A stretch of 64,000 nucleotides of DNA. Origin: Antedon mediterranea (Eukaryota > Echinodermata > Crinoidea > Comatulida > Antedonidae). The stretch lies in NCBI RefSeq assembly GCF_964355755.1, contig NC_092672.1:22068501-22132500 (forward strand). Reading direction: 5' to 3'. This document shows, in pieces, positions 55,895 through 64,000 of this stretch. The position numbers were made by a program, and so were the translations under genes. Every line of letters begins with the position of its first letter. Positions within the stretch are counted from its first letter, which is position 1. The notes below the pieces were generated by a model. That model was not told where the DNA came from. It saw only the letters and a list, made by a program, of their open reading frames with translations, and did no database searches.

Positions 55895-58800
55895 CTATAA
55901 CTTAAGATAATGGTTTCTTCTTTCAAAAGCAAAGTAGACGTATTTTCCTAAATTATAAGTAAAATTTGTGTTGGAAAGTAATATTAATAACTTATTAATA
56001 GAAGGAAAAACACGAATAAATCTTGGAATAAAACTTTTTCTTAAATCATTGTAAAATGTGCATTGCAAAATAAAATGATATTCATCCTCAACAATGTTCT
56101 TTTTACATAATTTACACGTTCTCTTATATCTTTCTACACCCTCCCATCTGCCCTTTTCAATTTCTAGCTCTAATATCCCTAAACGTAACTTAGTTAATAA
56201 TCTTCTTTGTTTAAAATTAATGATGTTGGTCAAGTGATAACTTAAACATATTTCTTTTTTATAAAGAGAAAAGAGCCTTAACTTATTATGTAAACTATAT
56301 TTTTGAATGCATTTTTGTTTTTCAATATCACATAAGCGCAACTTAAATTCTCTCAAAAATAAACCTTTACTATTAACATATTGTTGTAACCATATATAAC
56401 CAAAACCAGTAGAAAAGAGTAAGTGTTTGACCTGTTGTGCCCAACAATTCTCATTACGGTTAACTTTTCTAAGTTGAAACTCATAACACTTAAAAATGAA
56501 TCTGTCATGATCTAAAGTAATAATATGTAACCAAAATCTTATAACTGTAACTAAACAATCCAAAGAAAGTGGTAATCTACCTAACTCAGAAGTAACAGCG
56601 GCATTTGGTGCATTTTTTCCAACTTGCAATAAATATCTACAAAATTTAGTATGTGTTTTTTCTATAATGTTTGTGCTATCTGACATTCCCCAGATTTCGC
56701 TTCCATACGTTAAAATAGGAAGTATTTTCACATCAAAAATATGGTTCCATGTATTAATTGGAAGAAAAGATAAGTTACGATAAATGAATGATTTTAAGCA
56801 GAATAAACTTTGATTTGCTTTTTGTTGATTATGTTGCATTGAGTTGTTCCATGCACCATTTGAACTAAAAATAACACCAAGATAATTATACGAATTAACA
56901 ATTTTTAATTGAATATTTTTATACTTCCATTTTTCAATGTTCCTTAAATTGCGGCCATTTTTAAAAACCATAATTTTGGATTTTGTAGTGTTTACAGTAA
57001 GTTTCCAAGTATCACAATAAAGTTCAAGTTTATTTATTAATTTTTGGAGACCTTTCACCGTATCACTAACAAGCACTAAGTCATCTGCATAAAGAAGATG
57101 ATTCATATGACAATCTCCAATTTGAATAAAATCGTTTACCTGATTAAGTATACCACTCAAATCATTAATGTAAATATTAAAGAGTAAAGACGACAACGGA
57201 GAACCTTGTTGTACTCCAATCGAACAATTAAAAGATGGACTAAGTTTGTTGCCAATTTTAACATGAGCAGATAAGTTTTGGTATAAGGAATTTATTATGT
57301 GTAACATTCTGCCTGAAACACCGATACATTTCAACTTATGTAGTAAAAGTGTATGATTTATAGAGTCAAAGGCACGTTTAAGATCAACAAAACAAACAAA
57401 AATCCTACCCCGCTTTTTATCTAAGTATTTAGAGATGAGGGTATCTAAAATGAATATATTATCTGTCGTTCTATATCCCTTACGAAAGCCTGCTTGTTCC
57501 TCATGAATTAACTTTTTACTATTTGTAAATTGTGTTAACCTAGAATTAAGAATATTTAAAAATATTTTTCCTAGGATTGGAATTAAAGAAATACCTCTAT
57601 AATTTTCAGGTTTGTTTTTATCTCCATTTTTAAAAATTGGAACGATTAAGCTTGTTGCCCATTGTTTGGGAAATTTTTCAACTAAAAATATGGCGTTAAA
57701 AAGAATTTTTAAAATATCAAAAATAATGTTGGGGGCGTTTAGCAAAAATTCAAAATTCATTCCATCAATGCCGGGAGCTTTTCCACTATTTTGAGAATTA
57801 AATGCTTTTTTTATTTCATCCACCGTTATGTCGTGGTCTAAATTATCATCGTCTTCATTCTGTTGGCATTCTGTGATTTTTGGCAACTCAGCGCTACCAA
57901 TAGACTCATCGTTTTTAAATAGGTTCTTAAAATGAATATAACATTGATTAATAGAAAGTTCGCAAGATAATTTCTGTTTTGTCTTCAACTTCATCCAAAA
58001 CGTTTTGCTATCCTTTGTATTGAGTGAATCGATAATTTGTTTGCGTATTCTTTTATGAAAGTTATTTTTTTTGCATTTTAATAGCGATTTATATTGCTTT
58101 TTTATCTGAATATAATTATTTAAAAAAGGTTGAGTGCGCATAATTCTAAATCTCTTTAATGATTGTTTAACCTGCATTTTAAGGTTCTTACAATCTTTAT
58201 CAAACCATTCGTTTCGTTTTGTAGAAGTTGAAGACTTACTTGTTTGTGTATACTTAATTCCTTTACATACGTATTCAAAAATTTTACATAAATGTGAAAC
58301 TGCCTCATCAATTTTATTTTGAGAGATAGCATTCATAAAATCATTATCAATAGTTTCAATGATATCATGTTCCCATCTGACTTTGGATGCATTAATGTAA
58401 CTGTTGGACCATTTGAACGTACTCTGGGTAAACGTGTCATCTTCATTGACAATCATTTTGGTGTGTTCTTTGTCTTTGAATTGAATACTAAAGGCAATTG
58501 GCATATGATCCGATTCAACACGGTCATCAATTCTTAAATAAGATATTAGTTTAAAGTTGTTTGAGTTAGTAAGAAGGTAATCACATACACTTTTACCTTG
58601 TGAACTGATAAATGTAAAACCACTGGATGATTCTTTATCAATTCTACCATTTGTGATTCGCATACCAGTTTCTTTGCAAAATTCTAATATATCTTTACCG
58701 TAGCAATTTAGTATACAATCAGAATTCGTTCTACTTTCAATCCGGATGTTGTCTTCCAGAAATAGATTATTGTTCCATGTGTCATTTTCGTCAGCAGATA

Positions 58801-59326
58801 TGTAATCGTCCTCCGAACCAGTTCTACCATTAAAGTCGCCAACTACATATACTATGTCTGATATTTGGGAGCTGTAATGCAAATATTCGTTAGATAAAAT
58901 GTCAAAAAAGTCAGTTGTCGCGTAACTGGATGTACTTGGTGGTCTATACAAAAAACCGATTACAACAGTGTCGGTTGGGGATAGAGTAATCCTTAACCAA
59001 ATAATGTTATTCGATGCACTTGGCAGTTCTTCAACGACGAGATTTAATTTATAATATACCATTACGCCTCCACTATTTCTTCCATGTCGACTTGTTTTAT
59101 CTGGTAATTTTGATATGCAAGTAAAACCTTCAACATTGTAATCGTTCCGATATTTATCCCATGTTTCACTAAAACAAATTATGTCAAATTTGTTAACATA
59201 CTCAATAAAGTCAGAATCAGCGAATTTGTTATTAATACCGTTAATATTCCAAGAAATACAATCAATGTGTTTAGTGACTTTCAAAGATGGTTCAGATTGT
59301 TCTTCATTAGGACCACGGCCAAAACC
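55895..59326 (-). CDS. LINE ORF2: APE endonuclease and reverse transcriptase
   Basis: About 1129 codons counted from a TTG at 59284; the frame is open back to the ORF1 UAG. Endonuclease: ISWNINGI, FSETW, GGVMVYY, VVGDFNGR, SDHMPIAFS. RT: LIVPIFKNGDKNKPENYRGI, GFRKGYRTTDN, QQGSPLSSLLFNIYINDL, catalytic HLLYADDLVLVSDT. C-terminus: CKLCKKNIVEDEYHFILQC, a Cys/His motif common in LINEs. No ATG occurs in frame before the one inside the endonuclease (GGVMVYY), so conventional initiation would truncate the enzyme. Confidence 0.93.
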   Translation of the reverse strand, partial: GFGRGPNEEQSEPSLKVTKHIDCISWNINGINNKFADSDFIEYVNKFDIICFSETWDKYRNDYNVEGFTCISKLPDKTSRHGRNSGGVMVYYKLNLVVEELPSASNNIIWLRITLSPTDTVVIGFLYRPPSTSSYATTDFFDILSNEYLHYSSQISDIVYVVGDFNGRTGSEDDYISADENDTWNNNLFLEDNIRIESRTNSDCILNCYGKDILEFCKETGMRITNGRIDKESSSGFTFISSQGKSVCDYLLTNSNNFKLISYLRIDDRVESDHMPIAFSIQFKDKEHTKMIVNEDDTFTQSTFKWSNSYINASKVRWEHDIIETIDNDFMNAISQNKIDEAVSHLCKIFEYVCKGIKYTQTSKSSTSTKRNEWFDKDCKNLKMQVKQSLKRFRIMRTQPFLNNYIQIKKQYKSLLKCKKNNFHKRIRKQIIDSLNTKDSKTFWMKLKTKQKLSCELSINQCYIHFKNLFKNDESIGSAELPKITECQQNEDDDNLDHDITVDEIKKAFNSQNSGKAPGIDGMNFEFLLNAPNIIFDILKILFNAIFLVEKFPKQWATSLIVPIFKNGDKNKPENYRGISLIPILGKIFLNILNSRLTQFTNSKKLIHEEQAGFRKGYRTTDNIFILDTLISKYLDKKRGRIFVCFVDLKRAFDSINHTLLLHKLKCIGVSGRMLHIINSLYQNLSAHVKIGNKLSPSFNCSIGVQQGSPLSSLLFNIYINDLSGILNQVNDFIQIGDCHMNHLLYADDLVLVSDTVKGLQKLINKLELYCDTWKLTVNTTKSKIMVFKNGRNLRNIEKWKYKNIQLKIVNSYNYLGVIFSSNGAWNNSMQHNQQKANQSLFCLKSFIYRNLSFLPINTWNHIFDVKILPILTYGSEIWGMSDSTNIIEKTHTKFCRYLLQVGKNAPNAAVTSELGRLPLSLDCLVTVIRFWLHIITLDHDRFIFKCYEFQLRKVNRNENCWAQQVKHLLFSTGFGYIWLQQYVNSKGLFLREFKLRLCDIEKQKCIQKYSLHNKLRLFSLYKKEICLSYHLTNIINFKQRRLLTKLRLGILELEIEKGRWEGVERYKRTCKLCKKNIVEDEYHFILQCTFYNDLRKSFIPRFIRVFPSINKLLILLSNTNFTYNLGKYVYFAFERRNHYLKL

Positions 59327-60169
59327 CTATTTTGTGAGGTTTATGATTTTGTTGTCTTCTACGTTGAATGTATATACTTCGTCGCCTATAAACAGCTTAT
59401 CATATCTGAGCCGAAAACGATCGTTGTTTTTGATTGCTTGTTGTATCCTTGGTTGTAGGCCTTTTCTAATTTTACGGACTCTGAAAGTATAATCTTCACC
59501 CATGTTAATTTTTGATTTATTTCCAGTCATTTTCCTTTTGAGTGCTCTATTTTTGGACATTATTTCATCTTTTTGTTTGTAGCTAGTAAGTTTTGCTATG
59601 ATTGGTCGTGGGTTACTTTTGCTGTGCAATCTATGCGCTCTCTCGAAAGCGACCTCTTCGATTTCTAAATTTGTTGTTATATAATCCTTTACCTTTCGTT
59701 CGCAGTCAAGCCACGTTTCATTTCTATCATCTTCAGGGATATCATAAATAATGATGTTATTACGACGACTTTCAGCTTCTAGTTTATCTAGTTGTGTAGT
59801 TATAACTTTGTTTGTGTTTTTTAGTCTTATATTTTCTTCTTCCAAATCAGTTATTTTTTTAGTTAGCCTGTCAAATCCTTTCGACATATCTCCTTTAATT
59901 GTAGCGAAATCAGAAGCTATCCTATCCATTTTATCGTTTAAAACTGTATTCATATCGTTAAGTTGTTTCAAAACATCTTTCAATGAAGGTTCCATTCCCA
60001 TTGATTCTTTAATTGTTGTTTGTCTGGTTTCTATAGGACCCGGATTTGTTTCTATATCGCCGGCTATAATAAGTAGCTTGAATGCAATTGGTACGAGAAC
60101 AATGGTATTTATAATTATACTGACAATCATTTTATAGTAGTCTTGGGTATTCCAATTGTTAATAGCCAT
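59327..60169 (-). CDS. LINE ORF1: RNA-binding protein with N-terminal 2A-like sequence
   Basis: 280 aa from ATG 60169. Residues 14-36 are hydrophobic, followed by a 2A-like GDIETNPGP ending at Pro45. A coiled coil (LTKKITDLEEENIRLKN...) spans about 90-135. A Transposase_22/RRM-like domain follows (RRNNIIIYDIPEDD..., AFERAHRL, RPIIAKLTSYKQKDEI). It would coat the RNA in a ribonucleoprotein. Ends at a single UAG, in the same frame as ORF2. Confidence 0.88.
   Translation of the reverse strand: MAINNWNTQDYYKMIVSIIINTIVLVPIAFKLLIIAGDIETNPGPIETRQTTIKESMGMEPSLKDVLKQLNDMNTVLNDKMDRIASDFATIKGDMSKGFDRLTKKITDLEEENIRLKNTNKVITTQLDKLEAESRRNNIIIYDIPEDDRNETWLDCERKVKDYITTNLEIEEVAFERAHRLHSKSNPRPIIAKLTSYKQKDEIMSKNRALKRKMTGNKSKINMGEDYTFRVRKIRKGLQPRIQQAIKNNDRFRLRYDKLFIGDEVYTFNVEDNKIINLTK
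60035..60058 (-). other. 2A-like ribosome-skipping motif (DIETNPGP)
   Basis: Matches D-x-E-x-N-P-G-P after a hydrophobic stretch. 2A-like motifs are known in APE-type LINEs and in sea urchin proteins. Skipping would release a 44-residue hydrophobic leader. Confidence 0.8.
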
Positions 60170-60224
60170 CTGCTATAGACCATTCACTATTTTATGAAAC
60201 ATTCCTCAGTAAAATGGGGGTTTT

Positions 60225-60655
60225 GTCCATAAATAAATACACACAAATTCAACTGTGTAAATCAATGGTGATTATTAATGGGTAATCCGTTCTAGATTAT
60301 ACTAAATAGACAGTGGTATGTTTAAGTTGTGCCGTTATGAGCTTACCCTCAGCGGGAAATATGAGTTGTTCAGCTTGGCGTGTTTTAATCGCTGGTTTAG
60401 CTTGGCTAGCGATAGCTTACTTTCCTCGGCAAAGTGTTGGTATATAGTCCATGTAAACGCACAAATAAATTCAACTGTGTAAAGTAATGATGATTATTGA
60501 TAGGTAATCCGTACGAAATTGATCCAAGAAAAAAAAAAGTCAGAGTCTAGGCTTAAGGTGTGCCGCTGTGATTTGATCTGCAGCGGGAAATATGAAGTAT
60601 GTTCAGCTTGGTGTGTTACAGTTAGTTGAAACGCCGGTTTGGCTAGTATGGCTAG
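60225..60655 (-). promoter_or_regulatory. LINE 5' UTR with two tandem monomers
   Basis: Blocks AAATTCAACTGTGTAAA, GGTAATCCGT and CAGCGGGAAATATGA each occur twice in the same order, offset by about 220 bp. Likely an internal promoter array. Confidence 0.7.
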
Positions 60656-60976
60656 TATAATAACTATTGATTGTTCTAATTAAAACATTACCATTAATTC
60701 GTTTCTTTAAAATATATGCATGATTTTCCTTGTATACTTAGGAACTTTCGATTAGACATATACCCTCTGGTTAATATAGATCCCGAGTTTCCGAATTCTA
60801 GAAAATGGAAACAATCTCAGAAAATCTGAGTATTCTTAATTAAATCTAGAAAAACACAGATGTTGGCCTATGATTTTTCTAGATGAATCTAGAAACTCAT
60901 ATATATCCGAGATCTGAGATATATATCCAAGATCTGAGTTTATAGACACCCTTCTTAGGTTATAAATAAAGATTAA

Positions 60977-61260
60977 CCCTTTGAAGACGCGAGGTTTCTA
61001 CCCCAAGTCACTGAGGCTAAAATAAGGTATTTTTAATAGGTTTAGGAAAAATGCAAAATACATTTTTAACTGTAACTTTCTGCAACTACTTTACTTTCTG
61101 CCTTCTGAAAAATGTCATTTTTTTACCTAGGTCAAAGTCAAATGCTCAAAAATTGCAATTTCAGTGACCCCCAAAAGTCAACCCGTACATATACGATCGA
61201 GCCTCGCGTCCTGGGAGAGTAAATTACCCCGTGTGGGAAACGGATCACGTCTTCAAAGGG
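60977..61260. mobile_element. piggyBac-type MITE, 284 bp, TTAA target site
   Basis: Perfect inverted ends CCCTTTGAAGACG and CGTCTTCAAAGGG, flanked by TTAA on both sides (60973-60976, 61261-61264). No coding sequence. Confidence 0.9.
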
Positions 61261-61623
61261 TTAAATAAGGATATAACCTCTAGTCAATGGAAAAAAATAA
61301 CATTAACGATTTAGTTCTTTGGAAGGAGACGCCTGTTTAGTTCATGTTTCATCATGAAATTAGAATTTAGCCTGTGGCTAACGAGACAGAATAGGCCTAT
61401 AGGCCTAATTCAAATAATTATTTTATATACAAATGAAGCAAAGTTAGTACCGTATACCAAAACATTTAATAATTCTAGAATATCAAATGGCCATCTTCAA
61501 AAAGTTCTACATTTGTCTGTGGCATACCATTCTGAAGATTATCAATTTCGTCTTCTCCAATGAAGTCCCCTATGTCTTCCTCTCTGCTGTAATAATCGCA
61601 TGTAGAGACTGGAATAAACTCCG

Positions 61624-62121
61624 TTAAACCAGCGTGTGCGTTGACTCTTTTACACGTAGAACCTCATCTAATTTCCAGTAAGGATCTGTAACGTTCTCTC
61701 GTTCACATTTTTCTGACTTCTGAGGTTTATCCGAGGAAACTGACTTCATTGGCGTGTAAGGATTTGAGTCCTGCTTATTTCTTGTGCTTTCCACGAGTAA
61801 TGGAGACAATTGCAGTGCATCATCATCACCTGTTTGTTGCAGGCGGAAGTATGCCGTGCTTTCCTCTTTAACTGCCATTTTGTCAATGGTAACTGGTGAT
61901 GAGTTTATAAAACCACTTTTCGTAACTGGTGAAACTTGGTCGATAGACGGTACAACCATGTAAATGTTTTTCCCTTCTATCTGAGAATCAGGACTAAACT
62001 CTTGAAATCCTTGATCAGAACTTGTTGAACTGCGGTACGATGTAGGTAAGTCCGACTTCTTCGTCTTCAAATCATCAAAAACTTCCTTTTCTACTGATCG
62101 TGGACGAACGGGGCTAATTTC
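61624..62121 (-). CDS. Receptor cytoplasmic exon
   Basis: EISPVRPRSVEKEVFDDLKT ... GKNIYMVVPSIDQVSP ... AYFRLQQTGDDDALQLSPLL ... DPYWKLDEVLRVKE, stop. Phase 0 acceptor TTATTTAG. Confidence 0.75.
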   Translation of the reverse strand, partial: EISPVRPRSVEKEVFDDLKTKKSDLPTSYRSSTSSDQGFQEFSPDSQIEGKNIYMVVPSIDQVSPVTKSGFINSSPVTIDKMAVKEESTAYFRLQQTGDDDALQLSPLLVESTRNKQDSNPYTPMKSVSSDKPQKSEKCERENVTDPYWKLDEVLRVKESTHTLV

Positions 62122-63676
62122 CTAAATAAAAGAGATATCTTTATTAAACATGTTATTTCACGTCTGTTAGGACAAATACAGTGAATGCGTGGTTCTAAAC
62201 AACATTTCATTACCACGCAAAGTGGATTGAATTTCGTGAAATACACACCTACATCATTTAGCTAGAGGACCCTAATATTATTTTTAATGAAAGGATCTAC
62301 ACGGGTTTTCCTTATTAAAGATGACAAATAAATAATAAATCATCTAGGCTGCCTAGCCCTTAAAGATGTATTGTCCCCCAAAAACCTGAAAAATGAAGAT
62401 TAATTAAATCAGAATTTGGATAGGTTATAATAAAGTTTATCACTTCCATAGAAAAACAACGAAAAAAAAATGTTTTTACTTACAAAATGACAAAATAAAT
62501 GGTTAAATTTAACCAAAACCCACTGGCTGGCAGCCAATATGACTAGTTTATTTTAAATTACTGATTTTTCAGGTAAATACATTTTTTTTCGGTCCAATTT
62601 TTAGTCAAAAAGATAACTATTATGTGACATTAAAATGGCATATTCAACAAAAAAAGGATGTATTGTCTTTAACTTGAAAGCAATAAAGACATGATATTTA
62701 CCACTTTGAAGAATTTTGGGTCAGGCCATTCAATGAAAATTCGCTTACGTATATACGCATTAAAAGCTCCAAAAAACAGCATAACAAATAAGATAATAAT
62801 TCCCACCACAAGAAACGGAATGATAAATTCATCTGAAAGTACAACATATCATGAATTGTTGCAAATTTTCTGAAAACATGAACATTGTAAAAGAAAAACA
62901 AGAGAAACAATCATTTTTTTCTCTATATGGATTATGAACAATATACGATCACATCTAAAACAATAGAGGCACTTCTTTAATTTGATCACACAAATGCACC
63001 CAAAATATTATTCAAGCAGGTAGTAAAATTACGCTATTTTCAGATTAACGTATGGCTATTGGTAAATTTGCCATGAGAAGATATTATATGCAATAGTGAA
63101 GCTATTTCTAAGCATTCAGTAGTAGAGAAACAACAACAAGTAGGCCTAACATTGTCGCAATTAAACTCGACATGTGTGCTATTCTAAAGTGTAATAATTG
63201 TTAATAGGCTTATTCACATACCAGGCTCATCTTGCACTGCAACTGTATTAAGAGTTACAGGTTGTCTCTCGGTCACCAAACCTAAAAAAAAATGAAATTG
63301 GTAAATATGAGGCTCTAATGTCTATCTCTAGTTATACATTATGTGATGAAGTAAAATAGATTATGTAAATTTGTTAACATTAAAGTAAAGTAAGTGTTGA
63401 GCACTTTTCACATACTAGGCTCATCTTGCACTGCAACTGTAGGCCTATTCAGAGTCACGGTTCTCTCGGTCACCAAACCTAAAAAAAAAATGAAATTGGT
63501 AAATATGAGGCTCTAATATCTATCTCTAGTTATACATTATGTCATGAAGTAAAATAGATTATGTAAATTTGTCAATATTAAAGTAAAGTAAGTGTTGAGC
63601 ACTTTTCACATACTAGGCTCATCTTGCACTGCAACTGTAGGCCTATTCAGAGTCACGGTTCTCTCGGTCACCAAAC
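61624..63676 (-). CDS. Single-pass receptor, class I cytokine receptor-like, 3' part
   Basis: Minus-strand exons: 63676-63614, 63478-63416, 63281-63222 (triplicated stalk exons), 62832-62702 (membrane exon), 62121-61624 (cytoplasmic exon, TAA end). All are phase-consistent. The membrane segment IIPFLVVGIIILFVMLFF is followed by NAYIRKRIFIEWPDPKFFKV; the basic stop-transfer and the W-P-D-P a few residues inside resemble a Box1 JAK-binding motif. The 165-residue Ser/Thr-rich cytoplasmic tail has tyrosines in YMVV, YFRL and YWKL contexts. The ligand-binding ectodomain would lie beyond 64000 and is not seen, so the family is inferred from Box1 and topology alone. Confidence 0.5.
62363..62660 (+). 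repeat. Dispersed AT-rich repeat, copy 2 (partner at 26490-26765)
   Basis: GATGTATTGTCCCCC start and a GGATGTATTGTC near the end, same block order as copy 1. Confidence 0.65.
62702..62832 (-). CDS. Receptor transmembrane and Box1-like exon
   Basis: 43 codons plus split codon, EFIIPFLVVGIIILFVMLFF then GAFNAYIRKRIFIEWPDPKF. Phase 1 in, 0 out. Confidence 0.8.
63222..63281 (-). CDS. Receptor stalk exon, copy 1
   Basis: 60 nt, phase 1 to 1, LVTERQPVTLNTVAVQDEP; joins the membrane exon as Asp. Confidence 0.7.
63416..63478 (-). CDS. Receptor stalk exon, copy 2
   Basis: 63 nt, phase 1 to 1, LVTERTVTLNRPTVAVQDEP; in-frame relative of copy 1. Confidence 0.6.
63614..63676 (-). CDS. Receptor stalk exon, copy 3
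   Basis: Identical in coding to copy 2; same splice sites. Confidence 0.6.
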
Positions 63677-64000
63677 CTAAAAAAAAATGAAATTGGTAAA
63701 TATGAGGCTCTAATATCTATCTCTAGTTATACATTATGTCATGAAGTAAAATAGAATATGTAAATTTGTCAATATTAAAGTAAAGTAAGTGTTGAGCACT
63801 TTTTCAGAATATTACCGTAGCTTTTGAGAAGAAGCCAAATGATTTCTTAACTTTACTCAATGATACAGAAAGTTGGTGCATACTTTTGGTTCTGATTTAA
63901 CCATTATAATGAAATTCTTATTTATTATTAGTTATATAAGTATTAATTGACGATGAAAACAAAGTTTACCCCGAATATGGGTGTTTTCCAAATACATGCA

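Larger units (their letters stand above)
55815..60657 (-). mobile_element. Full-length, open non-LTR retrotransposon (LINE), about 4.84 kb
   Basis: Both ends are fixed by comparison with repeat X. Order on the minus strand: 5' UTR with two tandem roughly 220-bp monomers, ORF1 (2A-like motif, coiled coil, RNA-binding domain), a single in-frame UAG, ORF2 (APE endonuclease, RT, Cys/His motif), short 3' UTR ending in a TTCCCT-GAAA-AGGGAA stem-loop (55823-55838). No frameshift was seen, suggesting recent activity. The features fit the APE-type (CR1/L2-like) clades. Confidence 0.88.
63222..63805 (-). repeat. About 198-bp tandem triplication carrying the stalk exon
   Basis: Exon starts at 63281, 63478 and 63676; the introns between copies are also nearly identical. 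Confidence 0.95.

Overview
This is animal nuclear DNA: AT-rich, intron-rich, with GT/AG splicing, many minisatellites, MITEs and non-LTR retrotransposons. The frequent TAGGCCTA words and the gene set (a myosin XIX relative, OGFOD2, theta-class GST, a candidate class I cytokine receptor) suggest an invertebrate deuterostome, most likely an echinoderm. That placement is an inference. All gene models below are my own splice reconstructions, checked by reading phase.

Layout. 1-2500: decayed LINE reverse transcriptase, minus strand. 2969-4020: 1.05-kb terminal-inverted-repeat (TIR) element. 4772-7360: plus-strand exons of a death-fold-like (DED-like) gene, with a duplicated 45-nt exon and a minisatellite that copies a splice donor. 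7375-11221: no gene seen. 11596-33849 (minus): a complete 23-exon myosin XIX-like gene of about 1087 codons. It has a full motor, three IQ motifs and a tail ending in a hydrophobic segment. Its exon 3 is split by a 2.0-kb TIR element. 33850-34142: 293-bp divergent promoter. 34143-47375 (plus): complete 7-exon OGFOD2 (360 codons), whose first intron is swollen to about 10 kb by nested elements and a 2.1-kb minisatellite. 48484-52014 (minus): complete 5-exon theta-class GST (221 codons), tail-to-tail with OGFOD2. 52591-55504: another subterminal-repeat element holding LINE endonuclease debris. 55815-60657 (minus): a full-length, open LINE with a 2A-like motif in ORF1. 60977-61260: piggyBac-type MITE. 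61624-63676 and beyond (minus): 3' half of a single-pass receptor with a Box1-like WPDP motif and a triplicated juxtamembrane exon.

Two themes stand out. First, many tandem arrays were seeded on exon edges, so splice sites, a stop codon or a whole exon are amplified. Second, a nest of related non-autonomous elements (32.5-44.3 kb, with similar architecture at 52.6-55.5 kb) carries element-specific short subterminal repeat arrays at inverted ends, around a partly shared core. No rRNA, CRISPR array or bacterial-type operon was seen.
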